From positions 434,001 to 498,000 of the forward strand of contig JAGYXB010000061.1 in the NCBI GenBank assembly GCA_022495005.1: a stretch of DNA of 64,000 nucleotides. Reading direction: 5' to 3'. Every line of letters begins with the position of its first letter. The stretch's first letter is position 1. The position numbers were made by a program, and so were the translations under genes. Below, piece after piece: positions 32,201-43,972 of the stretch. The notes beneath the pieces are model-generated. The model was given only the letters and a program-made list of their open reading frames with translations, was not told where the DNA came from and did not search any database. The stretch comes from Rhyacophila brunnea (lineage: Eukaryota > Arthropoda > Insecta > Trichoptera > Rhyacophilidae).

Positions 32201-33306
32201 CGCGGTGTTGAGAAATGAATATACCTATCGCTGTTTATAAAAAAAAAATTACAAATGTATTAAAAATGGTTACACGTCAATTGTACGTAAAACGTCAAAT
32301 TTAATCTCTAACGGATTCGGCCTGCAGAAAAATTGAGTTTTAGGGAATTATCGATATCTCAAGGGTTACATGTAAATTGTACGTAAAACATTTCACCATG
32401 GTACAGTTCGCCGAGAGCTTTCTATACTTCAGGCCATATATTTCCGATACAAAATTTTACGGTGAAAGTTCGATACGGCGAACTGCATACGTACAAGTTT
32501 CCGGACACGATTAAAAGTATATTATTTGCACCTATACATTAAACTCTTAGGAAACATAAGCACGTAATAAATTGTGTGTTTAAAAAGATAGAGATATTTT
32601 CTAATGCTAATGTTTATTGTATTCAAAATAGTTTATTTTATTTAACTGTGTGACTTTCACACTTAATTTAAATAACTGCGCCATAAAATGCACCGACAGC
32701 ATTGCCAAAATAATATTTTAATTCGCTTGAATTTACTTAGAAGTACAATACCAGCATTCACTTTAAACGCAAGTAAATTATTATATTACAATTGCAAAAT
32801 AGATAAAATCTATATACGTATTTTATATTTTAATGTATTTTATTCAATATAAAAAATTCTTATTGTATTTTTGTAATAATAATTATTGTGAAATATTTAA
32901 TCATTCTTGACAAAATCTTGTTTTGGTATTGTTTCGTTGTACCAATTAATAACTTGAAAAAGTTAAGATTGTGGAAATCACAGACCAGGTGGGAACGAAT
33001 TATAAATAACAAATTATAACATCCTTAAATGGACATAACCGATTTACGTGAATGCATGTTTTATGTGAAAACACCATGCATCTTCAAATATTGTTATTCA
33101 TATAATTTATAGATTATTCATTTACATATTTCAATATGTCATGGATACAACAATAATTATTATTTGTTCAAGCCATTCGCAATTATGGCATTTTGTATGC
33201 TAGAGATAAAAAAGTCTACATGTCCTGTAAGTAAAACGTCCTGTAAGTTTAATATAATTCCAAATCAAATCATCTGTAGGTAGATATAGGGATGGTAGTT
33301 GTTAGT
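32201..33306. other. No gene; contains members of the GTTACATGTAAATTGTACGT motif family
   Basis: GTTACACGTCAATTGTACGT (32269-32288) and GTTACATGTAAATTGTACGT (32365-32384) lie here, followed by TATTTCCGATACAAAATT and GGCGAACTGCATACGTACAA at 32430-32500, which is related to 27789-28000. The remainder is AT-rich. Confidence 0.45.
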
Positions 33307-33597
33307 CCAGTGGGTCTATTCTATACACAAGGCGGCTATCGGCGGCTTTCAACGGTAGTTTATCATAATATGTATGTATTATAATTGTTACAATAAGTTA
33401 GCCGTCTAGATTGTCAAAACTGTCTATCTCGCTCTAAAAGTTAAGACAACCAAGAGAGGGGATGTTAAAACATAGCACTTTTTGACAACGTTTAACTTAT
33501 TGTAACAATTAACCGCCTCAATACACAACTATGATAAATTTATGTCGACAGCGGCTGATAGCCGCCTAGTGTATAGAATATAGACCCACAGGTAGAT
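33307..33597. mobile_element. Fold-back MITE of the GTGGGTCTATTC family, copy 3
   Basis: It begins CCAGTGGGTCTATTCTATAC and ends GTATAGAATATAGACCCACA then GG. GGCGGCTATCGGCGGCT near the left pairs with CAGCGGCTGATAGCCGCC near the right, and TAATTGTTACAATAAGTTA with TAACTTATTGTAACAATTA. It is non-coding and shares tips with 14617-14936. Confidence 0.75.
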
Positions 33598-33639
33598 AAT
33601 ATAGAAAATGCAGCCCTTATAAAAAAAATCTCAGAAACA

Positions 33640-33775
33640 TACCAAGGTAGTTGAAAATTCCAAAAAAAAATCTTGGGCCGTGCTGGATTCGAACACACGT
33701 TTTACGCCTGGCGGGCTACCTATACTACCGAACTTAAGTACCAAAGCAGATATTCTTATACTCAAATTTAGTTAT
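33640..33775 (-). repeat. tRNA-like segment with consensus B box
   Basis: On the minus strand ACTTAAGTTCGGTAG (weak A box) is followed after a tRNA-like distance by GTGTTCGAATCCAGCACGG (B box GTTCGAATCC exact). It directly abuts the dispersed repeat at 33776-34146, so the two could be parts of one composite SINE. Only one copy of this head is in the window. Confidence 0.35.
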
Positions 33776-34146
33776 GGCTATACTTCAGCTGAGGCATGGT
33801 CTAAAAATATCGTGACTAGGCGATGCGCGGATTGTGCAAATGACGCGAGCCGAACGAAATATAAGTTGTCATAAAAATTCAACATGCGTCCTTTTAATGT
33901 TATGTTAATTATTATATTCGTAATAATAATAGTATATTCATTGAAATGTTTTCTTTTTCAAGTACATGCGGAACGTTTTTTTGTCATCTTTACACGATTT
34001 AAGAGTATATTCCACCGACGCCATCACAAAACAAATTGACGTGCTCACACCTCGACTATCAGTCTCCGATTGGCAACGACTGCGAAATTTCGTTCCACCT
34101 ACTGTTGAAAATTATTTGCCGTTTCACTTATGTATGCTCTTAAACA
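33776..34146 (+). repeat. Dispersed direct repeat, copy 2, with an open frame
   Basis: It matches 19440-19795. In this copy a frame from 33966 to 34259 is open for 97 codons and begins just after TTTTCTTTTTCAAG, which looks like a 3' splice site. The peptide (for example QIDVLTPRLSVSDWQRLRNF) is not recognised and copy 1 is broken in this frame. It might be a captured exon or chance. Confidence 0.5.
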
Positions 34147-34259
34147 AACAGATCTATCAGTATATACAGAACAGTACAGAACACCACACAATAGTTTTCC
34201 TTCGAATTTACGCTAATTCAGAATATCGTGGTACTTTCCCAGTCTGTCTGTTAGTGTAA

Positions 34260-35122
34260 AATAGAATATTCAAAGTTAACTCGTTTTCGATCTTGGCCTA
34301 GTAGCTGTGGTATCTTTTATGTTTACAAATTGTAATAATCGTAATAAAAATCAAAGTAATAACAATGCTAACTTGATTCATTGGTGGTGCCAGTTCTACT
34401 CAAAATTCAATTTTGATGACGTGAACTCAATTTGTAATAATCAAATTACGAATTAAGATTTAAGAAGCATTCTTCGTTGAAAATTTGAAAAAAAAATCCT
34501 CCTAAACAGGCTAAAAAATTGACACAACGCCTCAAAATCAATTTGTAATTACAGTTGACAAATTAAATTTAATATAAAAATAAATGCGAAGGATTTTGTC
34601 AAGCGTAAATGGTAATGTAATAAGTCAATCATCTAATCGATATGAAAGTAATCAATCACATTAAATAGAAATATTCACTTGTCAAAAAACTTACACATTT
34701 TGAATCCATTGTATAAACCTACACGTTCTACACCAGGGATGGCAAATATAATCATCATCAGATCAATGTGCCAATGTGATAACATTTAATACTTACGTGT
34801 TTCCAAAGTCATTACTCATTACCATTTATGTACATGGTATAGATAAGCACATATTATAATGCCATTACAAAGAAAAAAATACTACTAAATAAATTTTTGG
34901 TAAGGTGGCATGTTGTTAGTACATACTGCCTGTATGTTGATCTGTTCCTTGTATTTATATGTTCAGGATTTAATACAGAAAGGGACTTTCGAAAGAGTAA
35001 GTAGAAGATAAAACCGTTAACAACAATATTGTTGATTTTTTGACAAAAAGGGGAAACAGGCATACCTACTTATAATATTTCTTTTATTTTTTTAACTGTC
35101 AATTCATGCTGGAACTGCATTG
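34260..35122. other. No gene recognised
   Basis: AT-rich; nothing supported. Confidence 0.35.
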
Positions 35123-35282
35123 TATTGTTGTTTAATTTAATAAACGCATTTTTCTGTAGTACTTATTCCACCTCTAATCAAAATTCAAATTAGAACCGGT
35201 TTCGTCCGCCTCAGAGGGACATTTTCAACTGAACAGTTAAAAAGCTACAAAAAAATGCGTTTTAATAAATTAAACAACAATA
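35123..35282. mobile_element. Small hairpin MITE
   Basis: The left arm 35123-35159 (TATTGTTGTTTAATTTAATA onward) and right arm 35244-35282 (ending AATAAATTAAACAACAATA) are inverted copies with only a few differences over about 37 bp, separated by 84 bp. It is non-coding and the duplication is unclear. Confidence 0.6.
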
Positions 35283-35389
35283 CTTATAATATTGTGTTTC
35301 CAATGTGGCTTTCTGATTCTTCAGTCTGTGAGAACTGATGACCAATAACAATTCTTCAATATGCTTCACAAAGTTAATGTGATAATAGA

Positions 35390-36045
35390 TTTTATTTATT
35401 TAGGAAACAAAATATTGTGGACATAACAAGACGTTCACAACATGAGATTTACATTATAACAAATATTACTCTCACGAGAGAGAAGAAGAAAATAATAATA
35501 ATAAAACATAAACAGTTTTATACAATAAAATAAAGTTTCAAAAATAAAATGCAAAGTACATCATTGAAAATGTCTATGTTTTTAGGTAGCGCACTTACTA
35601 GCCTTGTACCCCTAGCTAATAGTGCCTGATAGGCTTGACTCGAGGAAACAGTTCTGACCCAGAATACCAGACCACGTAGGTAATTGACAGGCGCCCATAA
35701 ATTTAAATTCTTTAGGACGCCAGGATTGTGATAGCAGGCAAAATGTTTCATTGCAGAAGTAACCTATGAGATTCAAGACAGTGACAAGTGATGATGCCTT
35801 GTAGAAAGGCAGTCGGAAAGTAATCGTTTGACGAATTGTTAAAAGGAGAATAGTTATATGTCTTCAAATAAAGACATCGAAGAATTTTTTTCTGGACGCG
35901 CTTTAAAATAAGCTTGTACGAAACTTCATAAGGACTCCAGATAATAGACTCATATTCAAGAATACTATGCACTAACGAGACGTAAAGAGTACGTATGACA
36001 TTTTGGTTCTTGAATGGTTTGGCTTGTCGCATGATGAATCGTAGA
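35390..36045 (-). pseudogene. CR1/Jockey-like LINE C-terminal fragment
   Basis: The minus strand reads LYVSLVHSILEYESIIWSPY, then LILKRVQKKILRCLY, then after a stop and frameshift LNLWAPVNYLRGLVFW and GTRLVSALPKNIDIF. This is the post-RT arm of CR1/Jockey-like elements (LYxSLVxSxLEYxxxxWxP, RVQKKxLR, LP-xxID-F). The AT-rich 3' leader beyond 35518 includes AAGACGTTCACAACATGA, matched at 38580 in another copy. RT proper is missing. Confidence 0.7.
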
Positions 36046-37321
36046 AGATTTTAGATCGATAATATGCATTTATATATTTTTTTAATAGCGTCACAGAAAA
36101 ATATTTCAGTTACTTTTTTAATGTGTATAATGAAATTAATATTTTGTAGGTACATACCCACCTAAGTACCTGTTGATTTATATTTTCGTACTTAAGTCAT
36201 AATAAACTTGTAGGTTTGTTTTTGGTGAATTCAAAAGATCAATAGTTTCCACAAAGCAATGTAAAATCGACATCTAATATTTTTTGACATCATCAAGTCG
36301 ATCAATAAATTTTTGTGCAATTTATTTATGTAGATTGTATGTGACTAAATAATATAGAATGTGGGCTATAATACTTTTAGCTGTTATGAGAATTATTGAA
36401 AAGAGTAGGTACTCATCTCTTATAGAATGGCTTCGTATTATGTACAGCAGATTTACATATTGTCTTTTCACAGGTTTAATATATAAAATTTGTGGTGTTC
36501 CTTATCGTGAATTTTGAAATATTAACGTCAGTATCATCGTCGACATTATTCATATCGAATAAATCCGGATTATTATTAATTTGCGGTTATTTTACAATTC
36601 TTTTAAAACAATGTATTTTTTTCCCAAACCAAGAAAGAATAATTCAAACTTCATAAGTGAAATTCTGATTACTTTTTATAAAAAGTTTTGGGATATATTT
36701 AAATTTTTCCGATTCTATATCTCTAACGAAAATATTTAAAATCAATGATAAAAAAGATTATTTAGCCGTCACGAATCTCTCGCGTGCCAGGCTTGGCTCG
36801 TGTGACACCAATCTGCCATCCCTGCTCTACGCCACAGTGATTGTTAATATAGACAGCGATTGAGTAGGTTGTTATATTAATTACATTGTATAATATGTCT
36901 TCTCTAAAACATTATTTTAGTCTAACCTTACGACCCTGTGTAGATGATATCATCATGCTATATCTGTATTCATAATTCGCCCGTCAAGGGCACCTATCAT
37001 CAAAGTATAGTTTCATTACTGACACTTGCCTACACAGCGTAATGCATCCATATTCAAATTTCAAAGTAATAGCGTGACACTTCTTTTGTTTTTCGATTTC
37101 CTGTTTATCAGTAGTTTCTGATCGTGATTTGTGAATTCTGTAAGTAAGTAGGTACTAAACATGTCGACAACTTCAAAGAATGAATAGTTCAATGTTATTC
37201 TTTTTAGTTATTATATAATGATAATGTAACGATGTGAATGGCACCTGAGGTGAATAAATCCCATCCGGTCATACGCCCAATGGTAGAGCTCTCAGTCGCC
37301 CAAATCACTCGTAAAAATACA
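36046..37321. other. No gene recognised
   Basis: AT-rich DNA without a supported coding or repeat signal. Confidence 0.35.
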
Positions 37322-37700
37322 TCGTAGGCCCAAGTAGAGATTGTGTAGTCGAGATTTCTCGTCTGGAAAATTCTCGAGAAGTGATGAGAAAAGATGATTC
37401 TCGACATTTTTTTTCAGAAATTTCGAGATTTTCATTTCTCGAAAAATCGACAGTGAGAGGTAAGAAACCTTGCGACTGAAAAATTCGATCTAACATAGAT
37501 TCAAACGGGATTTGTCGAAAGCTAAAAAAAAGCTCTCTCGACTTTTGATCTGAAATGGATTTCTTCATAAATCTGGCGGTAAAAATATTTTTGGACAAGA
37601 AATTTGGACCGGTATTGGAAAAAATCGGAAGAAAATAATGGACCGTAATCAATAAACTACTCTAGAATTCTCGAGGAAAAAAATGAATCTCTATACATGA
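37322..37700. mobile_element. Probable hAT-like MITE with TTCTCGA words
   Basis: Starts about GTAGAGATTGTGTAGTCGAG and ends with AATCTCTATAC, inverted over 9-11 bp. Subterminal TTCTCGAGA, TTCTCGACA and ATTTCTCGA words resemble those at 28880-29496 but the middle differs. No target-site duplication was found, so boundaries are approximate. Confidence 0.4.
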
Positions 37701-38511
37701 TAAAGGTCGAGAAGAAAGCTCTACGCATATGCTATAAACATACATAATCGATGAGTGTATTGCATGCATATGCGCGGATTAAATCTCTCTCGTTTATGTG
37801 AGTGTGGAAAAATCTAAACCACTGAATATATTTTAAGACCCGAAACGCACTCGTATTGATTGGGGCCTCGACACGACGTGACACACTACATAGTGATAAA
37901 TAACTCTTTCTTGAATGTGGTTTTGTTATGGTGTCGTCTTCACCTTGTTACCATGGATGTGAATAAACGAATGAAGTAATTTTAATATTACCTATTACTT
38001 CGCAGAGTTTAGACATAGAGTTCTAAGTAGACAGGTTGACCACGTGTCTAGGAAAATGTAATAATACTATTATTTCCTTAATGTTCTTTGAATGCCCTCC
38101 AAAGAAATACAATTGCAGACATAGATACGCAGAATAATTTCACAAAACACATGTTACTTGCAATTTTAATCTATCATCATCAGTCATCAGTCACCTGGTG
38201 GCGATTTATTATTGAAATAAATTGAAAGCTTCGCTGTTCAAAAGGGTGCTATTAATTTTCTTTCGTAGAGCTACGCGTATAGTTCTGCTTGGAATAAGTG
38301 AGCTTTGGCATTGATTTTACAGCATGCCTACTCGATTTTCAAAGCATAAGTAGGCATCTACTGTAACCATTAGACCAATGTCTGTCAAACTTTTTTTTAT
38401 CTAGCGGCACAGGGTACCTTGTTACGTTGCATATCTAATAAAAATCACCCAAAAAATCTTATTATAGGTAAGAATAAAATATTATCGTTTTATCAACATA
38501 CATAATGTAAT
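37701..38511. other. No gene recognised
   Basis: Nothing supported in this AT-rich stretch. Confidence 0.35.
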
Positions 38512-38905
38512 TCAATTCAATTCAAATTCAAATTTTATTTATTTTTACATAGGTATAGTGAACATTATAAATTATTAATTTAAGACGTTCGCAACATGAC
38601 ATTTAGATACAAAGAAATATTATTAAAACAGTATGTATTGTATAAAAAAAAGAAATAGATCAGAATTAAGTTATTAAACAGTAGAAAAGTGTAAATACAA
38701 AAAAATATATATTAGATACAAGGAAGTACCTACACCGAATGAGCTAAGCAGACCCTATTTTAAGAATTTATAAAAACGTCCACCTATACTCATCCTCACG
38801 TAGGTGGAATATATCAACATCCGAAGCGATTTGGTTGAACAGAGTTATTGCCCTCTCAATTTGCATTATTAGCCATATTTGCAGTGACGCTTTTATTGAC
38901 GTGTT
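38512..38905 (-). pseudogene. LINE 3' end with AATTG-type tail
   Basis: On the minus strand a frame with ERAITLFNQIASDVDIFHLR recalls the last residues of CR1/Jockey-like proteins. It is followed by a 3' leader sharing AAGACGTTCGCAACATGACA with the 35390 fragment, then a TTGAATT/AATTG microsatellite tail. Repeat tails of this kind rather than poly(A) are usual in CR1/L2-like LINEs. Confidence 0.5.
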
Positions 38906-38940
38906 TTTCGTGCCCGATAAATGTGTAGGTATATAATATT

Positions 38941-39195
38941 GGCAACACTCACGATGGCCGCGTGGCTTAAGCGTTGGCCTATTGCGTCGTGGGTCTCAGG
39001 TTTGAATCTTGTGTCTGACAAGTACACATATTGTTTTTCAATTTGTGTATGAGTCAGAGTATGGACATAATATGTTGAGCAAATGGCTGACATCAATTTC
39101 TCGTAAAAACAAAATCTGTTAATACAAACCCCCACTCTGTGGAGGCTCATATGCTCCTATTAGGATCGGACATGGACAAAAGAAGAAAAGGAAGA
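38941..39195 (+). repeat. tRNA-derived SINE, copy 2, with target-site duplication
   Basis: It is flanked by ATATAATATT at 38931-38940 and 39196-39205 (perfect 10 bp). The head ACGATGGCCGCGTGGCTTAA (A box) and CTCAGGTTTGAATC (B-box-like) is tRNA-like, and the body from ACACATATTGTTTTTCAATT equals copy 1 at 4781-5014. The tail is AAAAGAAGAAAAGGAAGA. It inserted next to a LINE tail at 38512-38905. Confidence 0.8.
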
Positions 39196-39205
39196 ATATA
39201 ATATT

Positions 39206-40187
39206 TGCAATTTCTACCTCAATTTGCTATTTTCTGGCAACGCATGGTCTGACTAGTCTCACAAGATTACTTTACCATTGTTGAATGATAGTTGAGCTTT
39301 TGTTCTGTGAAATCTAAATCGATAGGTATATGGACAAAATAAAATATAATTTAATAGAATATACTCGTATATAAAATAAAAACAAAGAAAATCGCCGATG
39401 ATTATTTATAAAATCAGACTGAGTAATTTCCACTCTAACGATAGTATCAAGGAAGCTGAAATTAGAAGAGACTTTCTATATGATTATTGTGAGCAACAAA
39501 AAAAAAAACAATGATGTAGGCACCTATCTAGTATATTTAGACATATCTCAACTTTCTTAAGTAATACTTTAATCATACCTATATATTCTTCATGCACCAG
39601 CTTCCTACCTGTAATTGATTACAACTCTATAATTTTATCACATTAGCAACAATGGCCGACAACTCGCCTCTTATGGATTATATGCCTATGCAGGTTATTT
39701 ACAGATGCAAGAACACATGTTTTATATTTATTGAATAGGGAAAAAACTTACCGAGTAGGTAATTGATACTTTCCATCTGTAATGATAATGTTGCTTGACA
39801 ACACCTAAGTATTGTTTTATCTTTAATTTGATTTCACTTTGATTCATAACTTTCGCTGTACGGGTGTTTCCCTTATTCCTATAAAATAAATATGTACATT
39901 ATAGCAGTGGAGAAGGGTGCGTCTTGAAGGTATGTAAGCTGTGGTAACTAAAAGAAAGTTATATGACAGCCATATTTACAGGACTCGAATTTTAATTTCG
40001 TTAATCTACAGTATTTTACTGTACAAAAAAGTATATATATTTTATATTTCTATTATAGATATTTCACGACAAAAGAGCAACAGACACTAAAATAAATTTA
40101 ATATAAAAAAGTAAATCCTAACTACGATTCGAACTAGTGTTTTGTCTAATGGACGTTATGGGTCAATAATAAAAATGGTAAAGTCCT
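39206..40187. other. No gene recognised
   Basis: AT-rich. CAGTGGAGAAGGGTGCG at about 39906 resembles the tip of the CAGTGGCGAAGGG hAT family, without a partner end. Confidence 0.35.
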
Positions 40188-40195
40188 CATTACAG

Positions 40196-40770
40196 CAGTG
40201 GCGAAGGGTGGAGGTAGGCTGTTAAGATCCGACATAAATAGTCCACAATAAACTGTGTCAGTCATGACTCATGCGTATTTGTTTTCATTGAACTGAAGTC
40301 TACGATTTAAAAAGGTATTGGTAAGTTTTTTTAAATAAATTAAACCCTGCCTAAACCAAACCATAATAGTTTTGGTATATTTTGGGTAATACGACAAAAT
40401 TGTGCACATTTTTTCATTCATATCATCATTTCATTTTTATCGTTGAATTTCATATTTGAAATTCATTAAGCCCTGCCTAAACCAAACCATAATAGATGAC
40501 AACATATTATTCCTATCTATGAAATATCCAAAATTAGGTATGATTTAATGGCATAATTTTGGATATTTTATAGATAGACGAGTATTTTTTGACTCTTACT
40601 TATCTAGTATGATTTGGTTTTCGCAGGGTTTTATTGAATTTTAAAAACTAACGAACACCATCTATAAATTGTAATCTTAGTCCAATGAAAACAAATACGT
40701 ATAACTCACAAAGTTTAATGTGCACTATTTAGGTTGGATCTAAACAGCCTTCCTCCACCCTTCGCCACTG
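40196..40770. mobile_element. hAT-type MITE, CAGTGGCGAAGGG family, copy 1
   Basis: The ends CAGTGGCGAAGGGTGGAGG and CCTCCACCCTTCGCCACTG are perfect inverted repeats, flanked by CATTACAG (40188-40195) and CACTACAG (40771-40778), an 8-bp duplication with one change. Inside, GAAAACAAATACGTAT and ATGCGTATTTGTTTTC are also inverted, and the segment TTAAACCCTGCCTAAACCAA occurs in both halves in related form. No ORF. Related copies are at 48955 and 55253. Confidence 0.85.
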
Positions 40771-41019
40771 CACTACAGGTACTTTATACTAGCAATCTAA
40801 TGACCGGGTGTCTAACTCGTCTATCGGTATATTTTGAAATTATGCCCTAAAAAGGCGTGAATTTTAAATAAATTAATGTAAATTTGGTCTGTTTAGTTCC
40901 ACCAATTATTTAACTAGGTCGTAATATCACAATGGTACTCGTAACTGCAATCATGCACGTCAATATGCGTAACCACTACTGTTAATTAGCAGTTTTCTAA
41001 AAAAAATCGAATCCGCAAG

Positions 41020-41549
41020 TAAAATCTCAATCTCGAAATTCGGGATTTCCAGAAAAAAATTCTGGGGAATTCTCGAGATATCGGGATATTAAAAAAAAAA
41101 CTGTAATCAGTGTAAAAACTGACAAATTCCAAAAAAATATGAATTTTTTTATTTATGTAAGAAGACAAACAAAATAGAAGTAGGAAAACAAAAATAATTA
41201 AAAACATTACTTATTAAAATGGAATTTCAAAAAACACAGACTGTCAATCGCTGCGTCTGACAATTGCGTACGCTTTTGAGACACAAAATTCCCTGGTGTT
41301 GTAAAAATTGCGCTCATTTTGAGTCGACTCAGTCTTTAAACGTTTTGTGTTTTCTGTCCACTTTTTTCATGTAGAAAATATTTTTTTCAATTAATATTTG
41401 ATAATAAAGAAATCTCGAATCCCGAGAAAAGATTCTCGAGATCCGGGATATCCCAAAATGTTAAAAATTTCAATTCTCGAGATTCGGGAAGGAAAATCTC
41501 GAAAATATCTCGAGAATTTCAGTCGGGAAATTCCCGAAACCCAACTCTA
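41020..41549 (-). mobile_element. hAT-type element of the TAGAGTTGGG family, left tip lost
   Basis: The right end CCCGAAACCCAACTCTA is intact and both flanks carry TCCGCAAG (41012-41019 and 41550-41557), a perfect 8-bp duplication. The left end lacks AGAGTTGGG and the next bases, about 20 bp shorter than the 28880 copy. The middle is nearly the same as that copy (AAACACAGACTGTCAATCGC and onward), again with hAT transposase traces on the minus strand. Without its left tip it should be immobile. Confidence 0.85.
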
Positions 41550-41557
41550 TCCGCAAG

Positions 41558-42185
41558 TACATACCGAACAACAAAACAGATTATTATTGGATGCCGACGC
41601 CATAGTGAGATAAATGGCGCAATATATAATAACAACATAACGCGTGCTGAAGTCGTTCCAGGATAATTATTATTAAAATTCATAATGATACCTTACGGCG
41701 CTGTCATTAACATTAACACGGTGCACTTTGCAAAGTCAGTTCAACTGCGCCGATCTGAATTTGATTGTGCAATAACCATCCTAGGGCAGCATCATAACAA
41801 TGCATTAAAAGCGAATACTGCGAACTGCATTTCGATTTAAGTGCATTGGCATAGTAGGCATACAAGTAAAATACGTCAACTAATTTATACATTAACAGGA
41901 CACTCCCTCACATACAAAATCTTGATAATATTAAAGTAGAGACGTTCGTAATAAAACAGGTCAGTCATGAACGAAAATCTGCAATATTGCGTCATAATCA
42001 TAATCAATAAATACATACTTATATATTTTAATTACATAGTTACTACCATAATGTTATTTACATAATATATACCTACTTACTTACTTCATCCTGTTTCGCA
42101 TCAGTATAGGGGCGTAGGGTACCAATTCCCTCAGTCCATGGCCAAATCTCGCGCCTCTCGCCGTGCAAGAACAGCAGCGTATAAG
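41558..42185. other. No gene recognised
   Basis: AT-rich with no supported feature. Confidence 0.35.
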
Positions 42186-42389
42186 CAGTGACGTCCCGTG
42201 GGGGTAGGCAGATTGAGAGTCGCTTGGGGCGGCAGTTACCCGAAGGGCGGCAAATTGAGAAAAATCATTATTTATAAATATAAATAGCTACATAAACTGA
42301 GTAATACCGGAAATATCTTTAAAAAATGCAGCTCACTTGGAAACAAAATGTATTATCAAAATGTAGCCTACCTCCACCCCTTACCACTG
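42186..42389. mobile_element. Possible hAT-type MITE
   Basis: It starts CAGTGACGTCCCGTGGGGG then TAGGC, and ends GCCTACCTCCACCCCTTACC then ACTG. Tips CAGTG/CACTG and GTAGGC/GCCTAC are inverted, but the words between differ and no target-site duplication is clear. It may be a chimera with one CAGTGGCGAAGGG-family end. Confidence 0.4.
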
Positions 42390-43511
42390 ATATAATATTA
42401 TGTAGTGAATACGAAGTTATAAACTCATTTTAAAAACAATTGAATCTTTACTTGAATACAATATAAAGTATTTATTCGTTACAATCATCGTTACCTATTA
42501 CGAAACAGTTTCAATTTTTTAGTTATCTTACTTCTTCTGAGTTATAAACTTCATTTCATCTTTTTTCGATAACAAGACAATGAGAAAGAATCTTTCGTGT
42601 AATTTCCGCGGATAGTGGATTATGTCATATTTGATAGCGCATTTCAAATACATAATATGCCTCAGTTCCATTATGCATTTCTCCAATTGCAGTACTATTT
42701 CGTAATAACTATCATATAAATATTATTTCCTCGTGTTTATTGGGGTAAACGTTTCCTAAGAAATTTCGAAAGTTCCCCACGGCGATCTTATTGCTTTGTT
42801 CTTGTCAGTTTTGTATGGATATTGTGAATTAAATATCTCATTGAGATAGTACGTAGGTATACCTACTGCCATATTCAAATTAATTTTACTTTCTTACATG
42901 AGTAAACATTCATAATCATAAATCAAGACGCTCATAAATGTAACACAATGAAAAGAATTTTTAATACTTCTTCCTTTGGTACCGTCTTCTATCGAATATT
43001 AGAGACCAAATTGCAGTAAGTACATATACGTATGAATACGCATGTCCTGTATGGAAACGTCCACGCCCGTGTCTGGAAATATGTACCTATACAATTGACC
43101 GTAAGTCACTTCTTCGTGAGCCGTTGTTCTTGAAACATGTGTTCGTATAGCATTTAATCAAATGACGAGTTATTCGTTGAACATTTCACCGTTGAGCATT
43201 GTTATGCGGCTCTAGTTTGCAAACAGTAATGTTCCAATTAGAGTCAATACGAATTTTATGAGAATGTCTTAATTGGTTTTAAATAATTTAACGATAAAAC
43301 CACGAAGAAGTGTCCTACGGCCAACTGCATACAATACAGCTTACGTGTAACCATTCACGCAATGTGAGAAAGGTGGATACATCCTCGAAAGATGCCTGTC
43401 ACATACTATCGTTATCGACTCAACAATCAATTTGTAGAATTACAATTCAAAATGATTAGGTAGGTACATATAATAAACTATTTTTTTATTATTCAACAAA
43501 TTCACAAATAT
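42390..43511. other. No gene; parts of the GAACTGCATACGTACA motif family
   Basis: GAAGTGTCCTACGGCCAACT at 43309 and GCTTACGTGTAAC near 43340 are repeated in related form at 43998-44041. The rest is AT-rich. Confidence 0.35.
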
Positions 43512-43972
43512 AGAAGGTTTGGGCGAACCCTTTTTTAAGTTGTTTCGCTTCGGGACCTAATACTTGTTCCAGTTCCTCTCCAGGGTCTGCTCCGCTCCGG
43601 TAAAAAGTTTTAATAGGTAAAAATGAAACAGAAAGAAGTTTTGAAATAAGGTTTATTATTCATCCTTTTCATTATTAACTCTATTGAACAAAATTTCCGA
43701 CAGCAATGCTCTTTCATTATCTCCTTCTTCCACCAAAAAAGTGAGGTTATTTATCAATCGGCAGTGTTGCTGTATTTTAACTAATTACAGTGTTGCAAAG
43801 TGTCAAATATAATATTTCCATCGGATTTTAGGACGAAAATTTAATAATAAAAAACATCCGGAACAGTGCAGCACCACAAATTTCCGGTCCTCCGGTTCCG
43901 CTCCTGCTCCAGGTAAAACCACATTGGTCCACTGCTGCGTGCTCCTGCTCCGAGCTCCGCTCCAACGATCTG
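43512..43972. mobile_element. hAT-like MITE with CTCCGCTCC words, decayed copy
   Basis: It aligns end to end with 61145-61614: GGGACCTAATACTTG, CAGGGTCTGCTCCGCTCCGG, AGTGTTGCAAAGTGT, GGATTTTAGGACGAAAATTT and CGAGCTCCGCTCCAACG. The left tip has decayed (GAAGGTTTGGGCGAACC) and no duplication is seen. Overlapping open frames are by-products of the GC-rich ends. Confidence 0.7.

Noticed and set aside
37305..37652. Minus-strand open frame of 115 codons, rich in S, R and F
   Set aside because: Arises from TTCTCGA repeat words of a MITE; no domain and low complexity.
40120..40165. CGATTCGAACTAGTG as a possible minus-strand B box
   Set aside because: One element only, without an A box or a repeated SINE body.
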